Assembly (NCBI GenBank): GCA_030041115.1
Contig: JASHOM010000028.1
Span: 1-39,057, forward strand
Length of the DNA stretch: 39,057 nucleotides
Reading direction: 5' to 3'
DNA from: Vulcanimicrobiota bacterium
GTDB taxonomy: Bacteria > Vulcanimicrobiota > Vulcanimicrobiia > Vulcanimicrobiales > Vulcanimicrobiaceae
The notes beneath the pieces were generated by a model that was given only the letters and a program-made list of their open reading frames with translations, searched no databases and was not told the origin of the DNA. Of this stretch, positions 10,121-19,376 are shown one piece after another. How positions within the stretch are numbered: the first letter of the stretch is position 1; every line of letters begins with the position of its first letter. Both the position numbers and the translations under genes were made by a program.

Positions 10121-10206
10121 CGAACCGTTGGGCGCCCGTTACTGGCCCGCGAGGGCCTGGCGCTCTCTTAATTATATCGTCCGAGAGCACGGTTGCAAGA
10201 GCGGAA

Positions 10207-11589
10207 GTGGCCCGGCTGCTTGACGGTGAACGGGGGCCGTCCATGCCGCTCGGAGCGCGCGTTCTTCGACTCGCGCCCGTCTACGCGCTGTTCCTCGCAC
10301 TGGCCGTCGCCCTGTGCGCGATCGCCCATTGGCGTTACGCCGTCTTCCGCAACGGCGTCGATCTGGGCATCTTTACCCAAGTCGTTGCCGGACTGGGCCA
10401 TGGATTTTCCAGCACCGCCGAGGCGGGCGTCGATCATCTGCTCGTGCACTGGTCGCCGATCCTCGTCACCGCTTGGCCGTTCGTGCACGCCTTCGGACCG
10501 ATTGGGCTGGAGTATTTTCAAGTGATCCTCGTGGCGGCGGTCGTCTTTCCGCTCTGGGGTTTGGCACGAGCCGGGTTGAGTCCGGTCGCCGCGTTCGCGC
10601 TGGTCTGCGTCGCCGCAATCTATCCTATTCTCTGGGCGAACGGCGTCGGCGACTTTCACGAGATGGCCTTTGTGCCGTTGCTCTCGGCTACGCTCGTTTA
10701 CGCGCTGGATCGGCGCCGCTGGACGGCGAGCATCGTCGCCGCGCTCCTGTTGGCGTGCACCAAGGAGGATCAGTTCGTCATTCTGGCGGCAAACGGTCTG
10801 CTCTTCGCGGCAACGGCGCGCGGGGACGTTCGAGCCAAGCGCGTGGGATTGATCGTCGCCGGCCTGGCGGTCGTCATCGCCGCGGCCTACTTCGGGTTCG
10901 TGCGTCCCCTGCTCAACCCGCACGTTCCGTATGCATCGCTACGATTCTTCGATTGGACCGGGAGCGGCGCTCAAAACATCGGAGCGACGCTCTTCGCGCG
11001 CGCGCAGTACCTGCTGATGGTTCTGGCCCCGCTCGCCTTTCTTCCGTGCATCTCGCGGTACGGTCTCTTCTTGCTTCCGGGCGTGGTCGAAATATTCGCC
11101 GCTCGCCAACCGGTTGCGTTGGTCCCCGGCGCGCATTACAGTGCGTTGCTGACGGGGTACGCGCTGGCGGGATTCGTCGACGGCGCGGCTCGTTTGAACG
11201 CGCACCGGCCCCGTCTTGCGAAGGGACTCACGGCGGCGGCTGCGGCGGCGGCGATTTGGGTGGCGATCTTCGCAAGCCCGATGGAGTATTGGTATTACCT
11301 TTACCGGCTCCCAAGCGCGCATGACGCGCTGCTGGATGCGACGTTGCGGCGACTGCCGCAGGCCGCGGACGTCGGATCCGAAGACGAGATCTTCGCGCAC
11401 CTCGGCCTCGATCCAAATGCATCCATCGACATGCGCGGGCAGCGGTGGTTCGTTTACGATCGAACCCACTACTCGGGACGCTGGCGCGAGGTCGACGCGC
11501 GCGCCGTGCGACGCGCGCTCGCCCGGCGCGCCTACGTCGTCAGGAGCGACCGCGACGGAATCGTCGTGCTCGAGCGATCGCCGCAGTGA
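10207..11589 (+). CDS. DUF2079 family multi-pass membrane protein
   Basis: FRNGVDLGIFTQVVAGLGHGFSSTAEAGVDHLLVHWSPIL, YPILWANGVGDFHEMAFVP are typical DUF2079; alternative ATG start at 10243. Confidence 0.85.
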   Translation: MARLLDGERGPSMPLGARVLRLAPVYALFLALAVALCAIAHWRYAVFRNGVDLGIFTQVVAGLGHGFSSTAEAGVDHLLVHWSPILVTAWPFVHAFGPIGLEYFQVILVAAVVFPLWGLARAGLSPVAAFALVCVAAIYPILWANGVGDFHEMAFVPLLSATLVYALDRRRWTASIVAALLLACTKEDQFVILAANGLLFAATARGDVRAKRVGLIVAGLAVVIAAAYFGFVRPLLNPHVPYASLRFFDWTGSGAQNIGATLFARAQYLLMVLAPLAFLPCISRYGLFLLPGVVEIFAARQPVALVPGAHYSALLTGYALAGFVDGAARLNAHRPRLAKGLTAAAAAAAIWVAIFASPMEYWYYLYRLPSAHDALLDATLRRLPQAADVGSEDEIFAHLGLDPNASIDMRGQRWFVYDRTHYSGRWREVDARAVRRALARRAYVVRSDRDGIVVLERSPQ

Positions 11590-11596
11590 CGGGTTG

Positions 11597-11619
11597 CTAG
11601 GAGCCGGTAGGGCTCCTAG
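11597..11619. terminator. bidirectional terminator between convergent DUF2079 and MATE genes
   Basis: CTAGGAGCC-GGTAG-GGCTCCTAG perfect 9-bp inverted repeat; contains the MATE TAG stop. Confidence 0.65.
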
Positions 11620-13016
11620 ATCAAGCGCTCGTGCGTCTTACGCTTCCAAACGAACTCGTAGTAGCAGAACTGCAACGCGAGCCCGGTGCAATAGGCGATC
11701 GGGTAACCGAGCCAGACGCCATCGAGGCCGAAGCGCTGCATCAGCAGGTACGCGGCCGGTACTTCGATGCCCCAGATCGCGAAGATTCCGATGATCGTCG
11801 GCCATAGGACCGTTCCGCTGCCGCGCATGACGCCGCTCAAAACCGCCGAGTTGCCGAAGATCGCGTAGCTCCACAAGGTGATCATCAGCAGCTCGTGGGC
11901 GATGCGCAGCGTGCGCGGATCGGTAATGAACCAGCCCAAGATGTCCAGCGCGAAGACGTAGCACAACCCGATGATAATTGCACCGATGAAGTAGTTCAGG
12001 CCGACAGCCGAACGAATCACGCTGCCGAGCTTGTCCTCCCGCCGCGCGCCGATGCACTGCGCGCCGAAGATCGACGCCGAGATGCCGATGGAAATCGCCG
12101 GAAACTGAACGTAGCCGACAACCTGGTTGACGGCACCGTACGCGGCGGTCGCGCTCGATCCGAACCGGTTCACGAACGAGATCACCGCAAGCTCCGCCAG
12201 CGAAACCATCATCACTTGCAGGCCGGTTGGGACGCCGATGCGCACGACGCTTCGTAGAATCGACCAATCGATGCGCATGTCGGCCAGCGTTTCGCGGTCG
12301 AACTTCAGGAGATGGTTGCGCCGGGCAAGGTAGTAAACCAGCCACGCCAAGGCCGCCGAGTTGGCGATCAGCCCCGCGACGGCGGCGCTGACCACGCCCA
12401 GCTTGGGCAATCCGAAGACCCCGACGATGAAGAGCGGCGTTATCGCGATCGCCAGCACCGCGGAGACGATCAGCGCGTAGAAAGGCGTCGTCGAGTCGCC
12501 CGTTCCCCGCAGGATGGTCGCATAAACGAAATAGACGAAGAAGACCGGCATCGTCAAAAAAAGCACGCGCGCGTAGGCATCGGATTGCGCGATGATGTCG
12601 CGCGGCGTCGCGAGCCAACCCAGTACCGTGCTCGAGCCGAAGGCACCGACGACGGCAACGATGACGCCGAGGTAGAGCGCCGCGCCGAGCACCGTACCGG
12701 TGATCTTCTTCACTTTGTGGTGATCGCGCGCGCCGAATGCCTGCCCGATCAAAACGCTGCTTCCGCTGGAGACTCCGAAGACGAACGAAAAGAGTAAAAA
12801 GACCAACGGAAAAACCGCCGAGATCGCGCCAAGGGCTTCAGTCGAAATCAGGCGTCCGATCCAAATGCTGGCCATCGTCTGCGAGGCCGATTGCAAAACG
12901 TTGCTGAGCATCAACGGCACTAGAAAGACGAGGAGGATCTGCCACATCGGCTTCCCCTCCTCGAAGACGTTGACTCCGTGCCGCCGCGGCGTCGCGCGGG
13001 CCTCGGCTTGGGCCAC
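11616..13016 (-). CDS. MATE family efflux transporter
   Basis: Twelve hydrophobic segments; VPLMLSNVLQSASQTMASIWIGRLISTEALGAISAVFPLVFLLFSFVFGVSSGSSVLIGQAFGARD. Confidence 0.93.
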   Translation of the reverse strand: MAQAEARATPRRHGVNVFEEGKPMWQILLVFLVPLMLSNVLQSASQTMASIWIGRLISTEALGAISAVFPLVFLLFSFVFGVSSGSSVLIGQAFGARDHHKVKKITGTVLGAALYLGVIVAVVGAFGSSTVLGWLATPRDIIAQSDAYARVLFLTMPVFFVYFVYATILRGTGDSTTPFYALIVSAVLAIAITPLFIVGVFGLPKLGVVSAAVAGLIANSAALAWLVYYLARRNHLLKFDRETLADMRIDWSILRSVVRIGVPTGLQVMMVSLAELAVISFVNRFGSSATAAYGAVNQVVGYVQFPAISIGISASIFGAQCIGARREDKLGSVIRSAVGLNYFIGAIIIGLCYVFALDILGWFITDPRTLRIAHELLMITLWSYAIFGNSAVLSGVMRGSGTVLWPTIIGIFAIWGIEVPAAYLLMQRFGLDGVWLGYPIAYCTGLALQFCYYEFVWKRKTHERLI

Positions 13017-13019
13017 CTT

Positions 13020-13559
13020 CTACTCCTCGGCTAGCAGTTGGTAAATCTCTTTGCGCGCTTGGTCCAGTAACTCGTGCGCTCGCTCGATGGTTTCCGGCTT
13101 CGACGACGGCCCGAGCTGCGAAATGGCTTGCATCAGGCGTCCGGCCGAATCGCGCAGTTGGGAAGCCGGTTCGTCGATCTCCTCGTCGTCGTCGTTACTT
13201 TGATTGAGCAACCGCTCGAGCTCCGCCGCGTGTTCTCCGAGAAGCCGCCGGCCTTCTTCGGTGAGCTCGTAAATGCGCCGATCGCCCTCTTCGCGTCCGG
13301 CGATCAGACCGGCTTTTTCCAGGGCAGCCAGCAGCGGATAGACCGAGCCGGCGCCGCCGCCCCAGCCCTTCTCGCGCACCGCACGAATCAAATCGTAGCC
13401 GTGCCGAGGCATCTCGGCCAGCAGCTTCAAAACGGCGAGCTTCAAAATCCCCCGGCGCAGCCGGCGCATGCCCCGCCGGCCGGCGCGTCCGCTGCGCCGC
13501 GACCAGCCCGCTCCCCATCGATCCTCGCTTCGGTCCCACCAAGCACCAATAATGTCCAT
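13020..13559 (-). CDS. PadR family transcriptional regulator
   Basis: LRRGILKLAVLKLLAEMPRHGYDLIRAVREKGWGGGAGSVYPLLAALEKAGLIAGREEGDRRIYELTEEGRRLL; upstream of MATE on the same strand. Confidence 0.93.
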   Translation of the reverse strand: MDIIGAWWDRSEDRWGAGWSRRSGRAGRRGMRRLRRGILKLAVLKLLAEMPRHGYDLIRAVREKGWGGGAGSVYPLLAALEKAGLIAGREEGDRRIYELTEEGRRLLGEHAAELERLLNQSNDDDEEIDEPASQLRDSAGRLMQAISQLGPSSKPETIERAHELLDQARKEIYQLLAEE

Positions 13560-13571
13560 GTCGTGATATTA

Positions 13572-13585
13572 CTCGATATATCGAG
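13572..13585. promoter_or_regulatory. candidate PadR operator
   Basis: Perfect 14-bp AT-rich palindrome CTCGATATATCGAG about 12 bp upstream of the padR-like start, in an otherwise GC-rich window. Confidence 0.5.
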
Positions 13586-13622
13586 ATATTGTCAACTATC
13601 TTGGAACCGCGTTTGGTGGGCC

Positions 13623-13657
13623 CCTTTCGGCAAGCTCACCCTTCGGCAAGCTCAGGG
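13623..13657. repeat. two tandem copies of the dispersed GC repeat
   Basis: CCTTTCGGCAAGCTCA / CCCTTCGGCAAGCTCAGGG. Confidence 0.7.
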
Positions 13658-13687
13658 CGGCGGGGGGAGACGGCGAACCTGAGATCG

Positions 13688-13960
13688 GTGCGGCTCGATA
13701 AGTTCATGAAAGTCTCGCGGCTGGCGAAGCGCCGAACCGAGGCGCACGAGGCGCTCGAGCACGGGCGCGTGACCAAAGGCGGAAAACCGCTCAAACCGGG
13801 CTACCGGGTGACGCCCGGCGACGAGCTCGAGATCCACTACGCCACGCAGGTGCTCACCGTGAGGGTCCGCGAGGTTCCGTTGCGCGTAACGCCGGGCATC
13901 AAGCCGGGCGCTCTCTACGACATCCTCGACGTGCGCAAGGACGAAACGGACTGGTTGTGA
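13688..13960 (+). CDS. S4-domain RNA-binding protein (RqcP/YabO/Hsp15-like)
   Basis: MRLDKFMKVSRLAKRRTEAHEALEHGRVTKGGKPLKPGYRVTPGDELEIHYATQVLTVRVREV; GTG start, inside ORF 13589..13960. Confidence 0.88.
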   Translation: MRLDKFMKVSRLAKRRTEAHEALEHGRVTKGGKPLKPGYRVTPGDELEIHYATQVLTVRVREVPLRVTPGIKPGALYDILDVRKDETDWL

Positions 13961-14823
13961 TTTCGGCCGATACCAAGGACGCGCTCGCGCGCGACGTTCC
14001 GAGCGCGACGCATTGCCGCGAAGCGCTGGTCGCGGGCCTCGCGCTCTACGGTGACGTGCGAGGCGAATTCGTCACCCATCGCAACGCCGTCGCACGGCTC
14101 TTTTGGTCGCTGCTCGACGAACGCAAGTCGCACCCGATCGAGACGCGTCCGCCAACTCGTCTGCACCGCCTCCCGACGTTCGCGATCGCATTGCCCGCGC
14201 GCTTGCGGGCGACGTTTCCCAAACCGGTGCACAAGTGCGACCGTCTGATCGAGGTGCGCGCGGCCTTTCTCGCCTGCGGCTCGCTCGCGGCGGGCGCGCA
14301 CGGTTACCACCTCGAATTCGTCGCGCGCACCGAGGCGATAGCGGCGCGCTTGAAGTGGATGCTACGCAGCGCCGGCGTCCCGCCGAAGCAGGCCCTCCGC
14401 AAGGCGCGCTTCATTCTTTACTACAAAGACTTCGACGCGATCGTCGAGCTGCTCACGCACGTCGGCGCGTTCGCGGCCGTGCTCGCACTCGAAGACGTGC
14501 GGGCGCTGCGTGAAACGAAGAACCGCATTCATCGGCTGGTGAACACGGAGGCCGCGAATCTCGAGCGCATCGCCGCGGCGGCAGCCGCTCAGCGCCGCGT
14601 CATCGAGTATCTGCGCAGCGCCTACGGCCTAACGCGGCTCACGCCCGCGCTGCGCGAAGTCGCCGAACTGCGCCTCACGCACCCGGATGAGTCGCTTGCG
14701 GAACTCGGACGCCGCTGCAATCCGCCGATCGCCAAGCCGACCGTGAGCAGCCGGCTCGGTGCGCTGTCCCGGCTGGCCGCTCAGCTGCGCGGCGGGCAGG
14801 TGAGCGCGAGAGGCGCCCGGTAA
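13957..14823 (+). CDS. whiA: DNA-binding protein WhiA (LAGLIDADG-like + HTH)
   Basis: RAAFLACGSLAAGAHGYHLEFV, LRKARFILYYKDFDAIVELLTHVGA, TKNRIHRLVNTEAANLERIAAAAAAQRRVIEYL, LREVAELRLTHPDESLAELGRRCNPPIAKPTVSSRLGALSRLA; upstream of gap. Confidence 0.88.
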   Translation: MISADTKDALARDVPSATHCREALVAGLALYGDVRGEFVTHRNAVARLFWSLLDERKSHPIETRPPTRLHRLPTFAIALPARLRATFPKPVHKCDRLIEVRAAFLACGSLAAGAHGYHLEFVARTEAIAARLKWMLRSAGVPPKQALRKARFILYYKDFDAIVELLTHVGAFAAVLALEDVRALRETKNRIHRLVNTEAANLERIAAAAAAQRRVIEYLRSAYGLTRLTPALREVAELRLTHPDESLAELGRRCNPPIAKPTVSSRLGALSRLAAQLRGGQVSARGAR

Positions 14824-14831
14824 ACGCGCTC

Positions 14832-15845
14832 ATGCGCATTGGGATCAACGGCTTCGGCCGCATCGGACGAAACTTTACCAAGGCAATCGTGGAGCGCCAT
14901 CCGGGAATCGAGATCGCCGCCGTCAACGATCTCATCGATGCGGCGCAATGCGCCCATCTTTTCAAATACGATAGCAACTACGGCATCTACCCGGGAAACG
15001 TCGCCGCGACGCAGGGCCTATTGACGATCGACCGTCAAAAGATTCGCGTCCTGGGCGAACGCGATCCGGGCAAACTGCCGTGGAAGGATCTCGGCGTCGA
15101 CGTCGTCGTCGAATCGACCGGTCTCTTCACCGACGCCGCGAAGGCGCGAGCCCACATCGACGGCGGCGGCGCAAAAAAAGTCATCATTTCGGCGCCCGCG
15201 AAGGGCGAGGACATCACGATCGTGCTCGGCGTGAACGACGACCGCTACGATCCCGCCGGACATCACGTGATTTCGAACGCTTCGTGCACCACCAACTGTC
15301 TCGCGACGGCCGTCAAACCGGTCGTCGACAGCCTGGGCTGGGTCAAGGGTTTCATGACGACGGTCCATTCGTACACCAACGATCAGAACGTTCTCGACGG
15401 ACCGCATAAGGATCCGCGCCGCGCACGCAATGCGGCCACCAACATCGTGCCGACCTCGACCGGAGCCGCCAAAGCGCTCTATCTTACGATCCCCGAAGTC
15501 GAAGGGACGTTCGACGGCTTTGCGCTTCGCGTTCCCACGCCGACCGTGTCGATGATCTATCTCGTCGCGCAAACGCGCAAGCCGACGACGCACGCGGAGC
15601 TGGCCGGAATCCTGCGCCGTGCCGCCGAGGGTGAGCTGAGCAAGTACGTCGCGTACACCGAGGAAGAGTTGGTCTCGAGCGACTTCAAGAAAAGCCCGTA
15701 CAGCTCGATCGTCGACGCCAAGCTCTGCAATGCCAACGGCGACCTCGTACAGATCGCGGCATGGTACGACAACGAGTGGGGTTACTCGTGTCGGCTCGCG
15801 GAGCTGGTCGCGATGGTCCTGACGACGATTCCGGCAGCGGTCTAG
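14832..15845 (+). CDS. gap: glyceraldehyde-3-phosphate dehydrogenase, type I
   Basis: MRIGINGFGRIGRNF; active site ISNASCTTNCLATAVK; WYDNEWGYSCRLAELV. Confidence 0.98.
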   Translation: MRIGINGFGRIGRNFTKAIVERHPGIEIAAVNDLIDAAQCAHLFKYDSNYGIYPGNVAATQGLLTIDRQKIRVLGERDPGKLPWKDLGVDVVVESTGLFTDAAKARAHIDGGGAKKVIISAPAKGEDITIVLGVNDDRYDPAGHHVISNASCTTNCLATAVKPVVDSLGWVKGFMTTVHSYTNDQNVLDGPHKDPRRARNAATNIVPTSTGAAKALYLTIPEVEGTFDGFALRVPTPTVSMIYLVAQTRKPTTHAELAGILRRAAEGELSKYVAYTEEELVSSDFKKSPYSSIVDAKLCNANGDLVQIAAWYDNEWGYSCRLAELVAMVLTTIPAAV

Positions 15846-15860
15846 ACGAACGGGCCGCGC

Positions 15861-17060
15861 GTGCCGTTTCGCCGTCTGACCGACCTCGACGTTCGAGGAA
15901 AGCGCGTACTCGTGCGCGAGGACCTCAACGTCCCCATTCTTCGGCAAGCTCAGGACGAGGCGGTTCGCATCCTCGACTACGCGCGCATCGACGCCGCGCT
16001 CCCGACGTTGCGCTGGCTGCGCGAGAACGGCGCGCGGACGATCGTGCTCTCGCACCTAGGACGTCCGGACGGTAAGCCCGACGCGCGCCTCTCGCTACGG
16101 CCGATTGCACCGGCGCTTTCCGAACGGCTCGGCGCTGCCGTCGCTTTTTGCGACGACTGCATCGGGCCGCCGGCGCAGCAGGCCGTCGCACGACTAGGCG
16201 ACGGCGATCTGCTGTTGCTCGAGAACGTGCGCTTTCATCCCGAGGAGGAGCGCAACGACCCGGCATTCGCCGGAGACCTCGCCGGTCTCGGCGACCTCTA
16301 CGTCAACGATGCATTTGCGACCGCGCACCGCGCCCACGCGTCAACCGAAGGCGTCGCGCACTTGCTGCCTAATGCCGCCGGCTTGCTGATGGAGGCCGAG
16401 CTCGCCGCGATGGCACGGCTCGTCGATCGCCCCGCAAAGCCGTTCGTCTGCGCGATCGGCGGCGCCAAGGTCAAAGACAAAGTCGACCTCTTGGATCGCC
16501 TCGCGCAACTGGTCGACGCTTTCTGCATCGGCGGCGGAATGGCGAACACGATGCTCTCGGCCGACGGCGTTGACGTCGGAGTATCCTTGCGCGACGACGA
16601 TCTCGGACCAGCGCGCAAAATCCGGACGTCGTTGCGAGAGCGCGGGGTCGCGGTCGAGCTTCCGATCGACGCCGTGGTGGCGCCGGCGATCGACGCGGGC
16701 GCACAGGCGCATATCGTCCCGATCGACGCGGTTGACGGCGAAATGATTTTGGACATCGGCCCGAAGACCGGCCACGCATACGCTCGGACGATCGAAGCGG
16801 CGCGGACGATCGTCTTTAACGGACCGATGGGCGTCTACGAGCGACCGGCCTTCCGCAACGGCACCCGAGCGGTCGGCCACGCCATCGTTCGAGCCACCGA
16901 AGCGGGCGCCGTGAGCGTCATCGGCGGGGGGGACGCGGCGGCTGCGGCGCACATGCTCGGCTTCGCATCGAAGGCGACCTTCGTTTCGACCGGCGGCGGA
17001 GCAACCTTGGAATACCTGGAAGGGAAGACTCTTCCCGGGGTGGCCGCGCTTGAGTCATAG
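15861..17060 (+). CDS. pgk: phosphoglycerate kinase
   Basis: GKRVLVREDLNVP, LSHLGRPDGKPDARLSLRPIAPALSERLG, LLLENVRFHPEEERNDPAFAGDLAGLGDLYVNDAFATAHRAHAST, VSVIGGGDAAAAA. Confidence 0.98.
   Translation: MPFRRLTDLDVRGKRVLVREDLNVPILRQAQDEAVRILDYARIDAALPTLRWLRENGARTIVLSHLGRPDGKPDARLSLRPIAPALSERLGAAVAFCDDCIGPPAQQAVARLGDGDLLLLENVRFHPEEERNDPAFAGDLAGLGDLYVNDAFATAHRAHASTEGVAHLLPNAAGLLMEAELAAMARLVDRPAKPFVCAIGGAKVKDKVDLLDRLAQLVDAFCIGGGMANTMLSADGVDVGVSLRDDDLGPARKIRTSLRERGVAVELPIDAVVAPAIDAGAQAHIVPIDAVDGEMILDIGPKTGHAYARTIEAARTIVFNGPMGVYERPAFRNGTRAVGHAIVRATEAGAVSVIGGGDAAAAAHMLGFASKATFVSTGGGATLEYLEGKTLPGVAALES
15937..15955. repeat. dispersed GC repeat inside pgk coding sequence
   Basis: TTCTTCGGCAAGCTCAGGA; translated ILRQAQDE. 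Confidence 0.65.
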
Positions 17061-17061
17061 C

Positions 17062-17805
17062 GTGCCCAGGATCGTCGTCGGCAACTGGAAGATGCACAAA
17101 ACCGCGGCGCAGACCGCTGCGTTTCTCGATGTCTTTCTACCGCAGGTTACCGCGCTTCCACCGGCCATCGAGGTCGTGCTCGCGCCGCCGTTCACCGCGA
17201 TTCCCGAAGCCGCGCGCCGTCTGCACGGTACGAGGGTTCGCCTCGGAGCGCAGACGATGCACTGGGAACTGGAAGGAGCGTTCACCGGCGAGATCAGCGC
17301 GCCGATGTTGCTCGAGCTCGGCGTCACGCACGTCATCCTGGGCCATTCCGAACGGCGTGCGCTCTTCAACGAAACCGACCACGCCGTCAACCTGAAGGTG
17401 CACACGGCGTTGGAGCAAGGACTGACGCCGATCATCGCCTTGGGTGAGACGCTCGCGGAACGTAAGGCAGGCACGACCGACGACCGCGTCGTCGCGCAGT
17501 CGCACGCGGCCTTGAAGGGCGTTTCGGGTGACGCGCTCAGGCGCGTCATCATCGCCTACGAACCGATCTGGGCGATCGGGACCGGCGAAAACTGCGATCC
17601 CGGCGAAGCGGATCGCGTGATGGGAACGATTCGCGCATCGCGCACGGAACTCGCCGACACGCCCATTCTCTACGGCGGAAGCATGACGCCGTCAAACGTC
17701 GGGGCATACGCCGAGCGTCCGAACGTCAACGGAGGCCTCGTCGGTGGTGCGTCGCTCGATCCCGAAGGCTTCGCGAGACTCATCGCCAACGCCGTGCGCT
17801 CTTGA
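17062..17805 (+). CDS. tpiA: triosephosphate isomerase
   Basis: MPRIVVGNWKMHKT, LGHSERRALFNE, IIAYEPIWAIGTGENCDP, ILYGGSMTPSN, LVGGASLDPEGF. GTG 17062 fits better than TTG 17050. Confidence 0.97.
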   Translation: MPRIVVGNWKMHKTAAQTAAFLDVFLPQVTALPPAIEVVLAPPFTAIPEAARRLHGTRVRLGAQTMHWELEGAFTGEISAPMLLELGVTHVILGHSERRALFNETDHAVNLKVHTALEQGLTPIIALGETLAERKAGTTDDRVVAQSHAALKGVSGDALRRVIIAYEPIWAIGTGENCDPGEADRVMGTIRASRTELADTPILYGGSMTPSNVGAYAERPNVNGGLVGGASLDPEGFARLIANAVRS

Positions 17806-19376
17806 GATATCGGCCTCTCGTCCTCGCGGTGCTCGACGGGTGGGGATGCAGCGAGAGCACCTACGGTAACGCGATCGCTGCGGCAAAACTGCCGAACTGG
17901 CACGCGCTCTGGGACCGCTATCCGCATGTCACGTTGCAGGCTTCCGGCGAAGCGGTCGGGCTTCCGAACGGCGTGATGGGAAACAGCGAGGTCGGGCACA
18001 TGAACTTGGGCAGCGGTCGAGTCGTTGCGCAAGGCGTCACGATCATTGACGCGGCGATCGCCGGCGGCGAGTTTGGGAAAAACGAAACGCTTGCGCGCGC
18101 TATCGCGCACGTACGGCGCAGCGGCGGCACGCTCCACTTCATGGGTCTGCTTTCAGACGGCTGCGTCCACAGCTCGATGCTCCATCTTTTCGCGCTGATC
18201 GATGCGGCGGCCGCGGCGAGGGTGGGCCTCGCTGTGCATTGCTTCCTTGACGGGCGCGACACGCCGCCTCGATCGGCCCTCGCGTTCGTCGAGCAACTCG
18301 AAACGAAGCTCGAGAGCGCCGGATACGCCGGCGCCGTTGCGAGCGTCACCGGTCGCTATTATGCGATGGATCGCGACCGGCGCTGGGAGCGAACCCAGCT
18401 CGCCTACGATCTGCTTGCCAACGGTCGTGCCGAATGCAGCGCGGCCGACGCATCGGCCGCGGTCCGCGATGCGCATGCCCGAGGTGAAGACGACGAGTTC
18501 GTGCGGCCCACGATCGTCGCGCAGGCGCGCCCGATCGAGGACGGCGACGCATTCGTCTTTTTCAACTTCCGACCCGATCGCGCCCGTCAGCTCACGACCG
18601 CGTTCAACGCCGGCACGACGATTTATTACGACGACGGCTTCGGCGTCTTCGCCGCGAGAGCGTATCGCAACCCGTTCTTCGCGACGATGACGAAGTACGA
18701 CGAAACGTACACCAACCCCGTACTTTTCGGGCCACGCCCGCAATACGACACGTTTGGCGAGGTGCTCGCGCACGAAGGACTGCGTCAGCTCAGGCTCGCG
18801 GAGACCGAAAAGTACGCGCACGTCACGTACTTCTTCAATGGCGGGCGCGAAGAGCAGTTCGACGGCGAAGAGCGCATCTTGATTCCATCGGATCGGCTGG
18901 TGCCGACTTACGATCTTGCGCCCGCGATGCGCGCGCGAGAGATCACTGCGGCGGCGCGCACGGCGATCGCCGGCGCTCGGTTCGACGCGATCGTTATGAA
19001 CTACGCCAATGCGGACATGGTCGGACACACGGGCAAGCTGCAACCCACGATCGAAGCCGTTGAGACCGTCGACGAATGCTTGGGCTCGCTCGCAGCCGCG
19101 ACGCTGCAGGCCGGCGGGTTGCTGGCGATTACCGCCGACCATGGCAATGCCGAGGAGATGCTCGACGACGCGGGAGGGCCGTTGACGGCCCATACGACCG
19201 ATCCGGTGCCCTTCGTCCTCGTCGCGCACGATCTCGAAGGCACGCTCGCGAGCGGCGGCAAGCTCGGCGACGTCGCACCAACCCTGCTCGCGATCCTGGG
19301 CCTGCCGATTCCGGAGCGGATGACCGGCAGAAATCTTTTTGCTCCGGTGAATGCCGGCGTCAGTCGTCGCCGATGA
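17802..19376 (+). CDS. gpmI: 2,3-bisphosphoglycerate-independent phosphoglycerate mutase
   Basis: PLVLAVLDGWGCSESTYGNAI, GNSEVGHMNLGSGRVV, HCFLDGRDTPPRSAL, NYANADMVGHTGKLQPTIEAVETVDECL, ADHGNAEEM; TTGA overlap with tpiA. Confidence 0.97.
   Translation: MRYRPLVLAVLDGWGCSESTYGNAIAAAKLPNWHALWDRYPHVTLQASGEAVGLPNGVMGNSEVGHMNLGSGRVVAQGVTIIDAAIAGGEFGKNETLARAIAHVRRSGGTLHFMGLLSDGCVHSSMLHLFALIDAAAAARVGLAVHCFLDGRDTPPRSALAFVEQLETKLESAGYAGAVASVTGRYYAMDRDRRWERTQLAYDLLANGRAECSAADASAAVRDAHARGEDDEFVRPTIVAQARPIEDGDAFVFFNFRPDRARQLTTAFNAGTTIYYDDGFGVFAARAYRNPFFATMTKYDETYTNPVLFGPRPQYDTFGEVLAHEGLRQLRLAETEKYAHVTYFFNGGREEQFDGEERILIPSDRLVPTYDLAPAMRAREITAAARTAIAGARFDAIVMNYANADMVGHTGKLQPTIEAVETVDECLGSLAAATLQAGGLLAITADHGNAEEMLDDAGGPLTAHTTDPVPFVLVAHDLEGTLASGGKLGDVAPTLLAILGLPIPERMTGRNLFAPVNAGVSRRR

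Noticed and set aside
1182-17805. Frequent TTGA/GTGA 4-bp start/stop overlaps with TTG or GTG starts
   Set aside because: Noted as a consistent style (O-antigen ligase, GT87-like, kal-like, whiA, gpmI), but common in compact high-GC genomes and not by itself novel.
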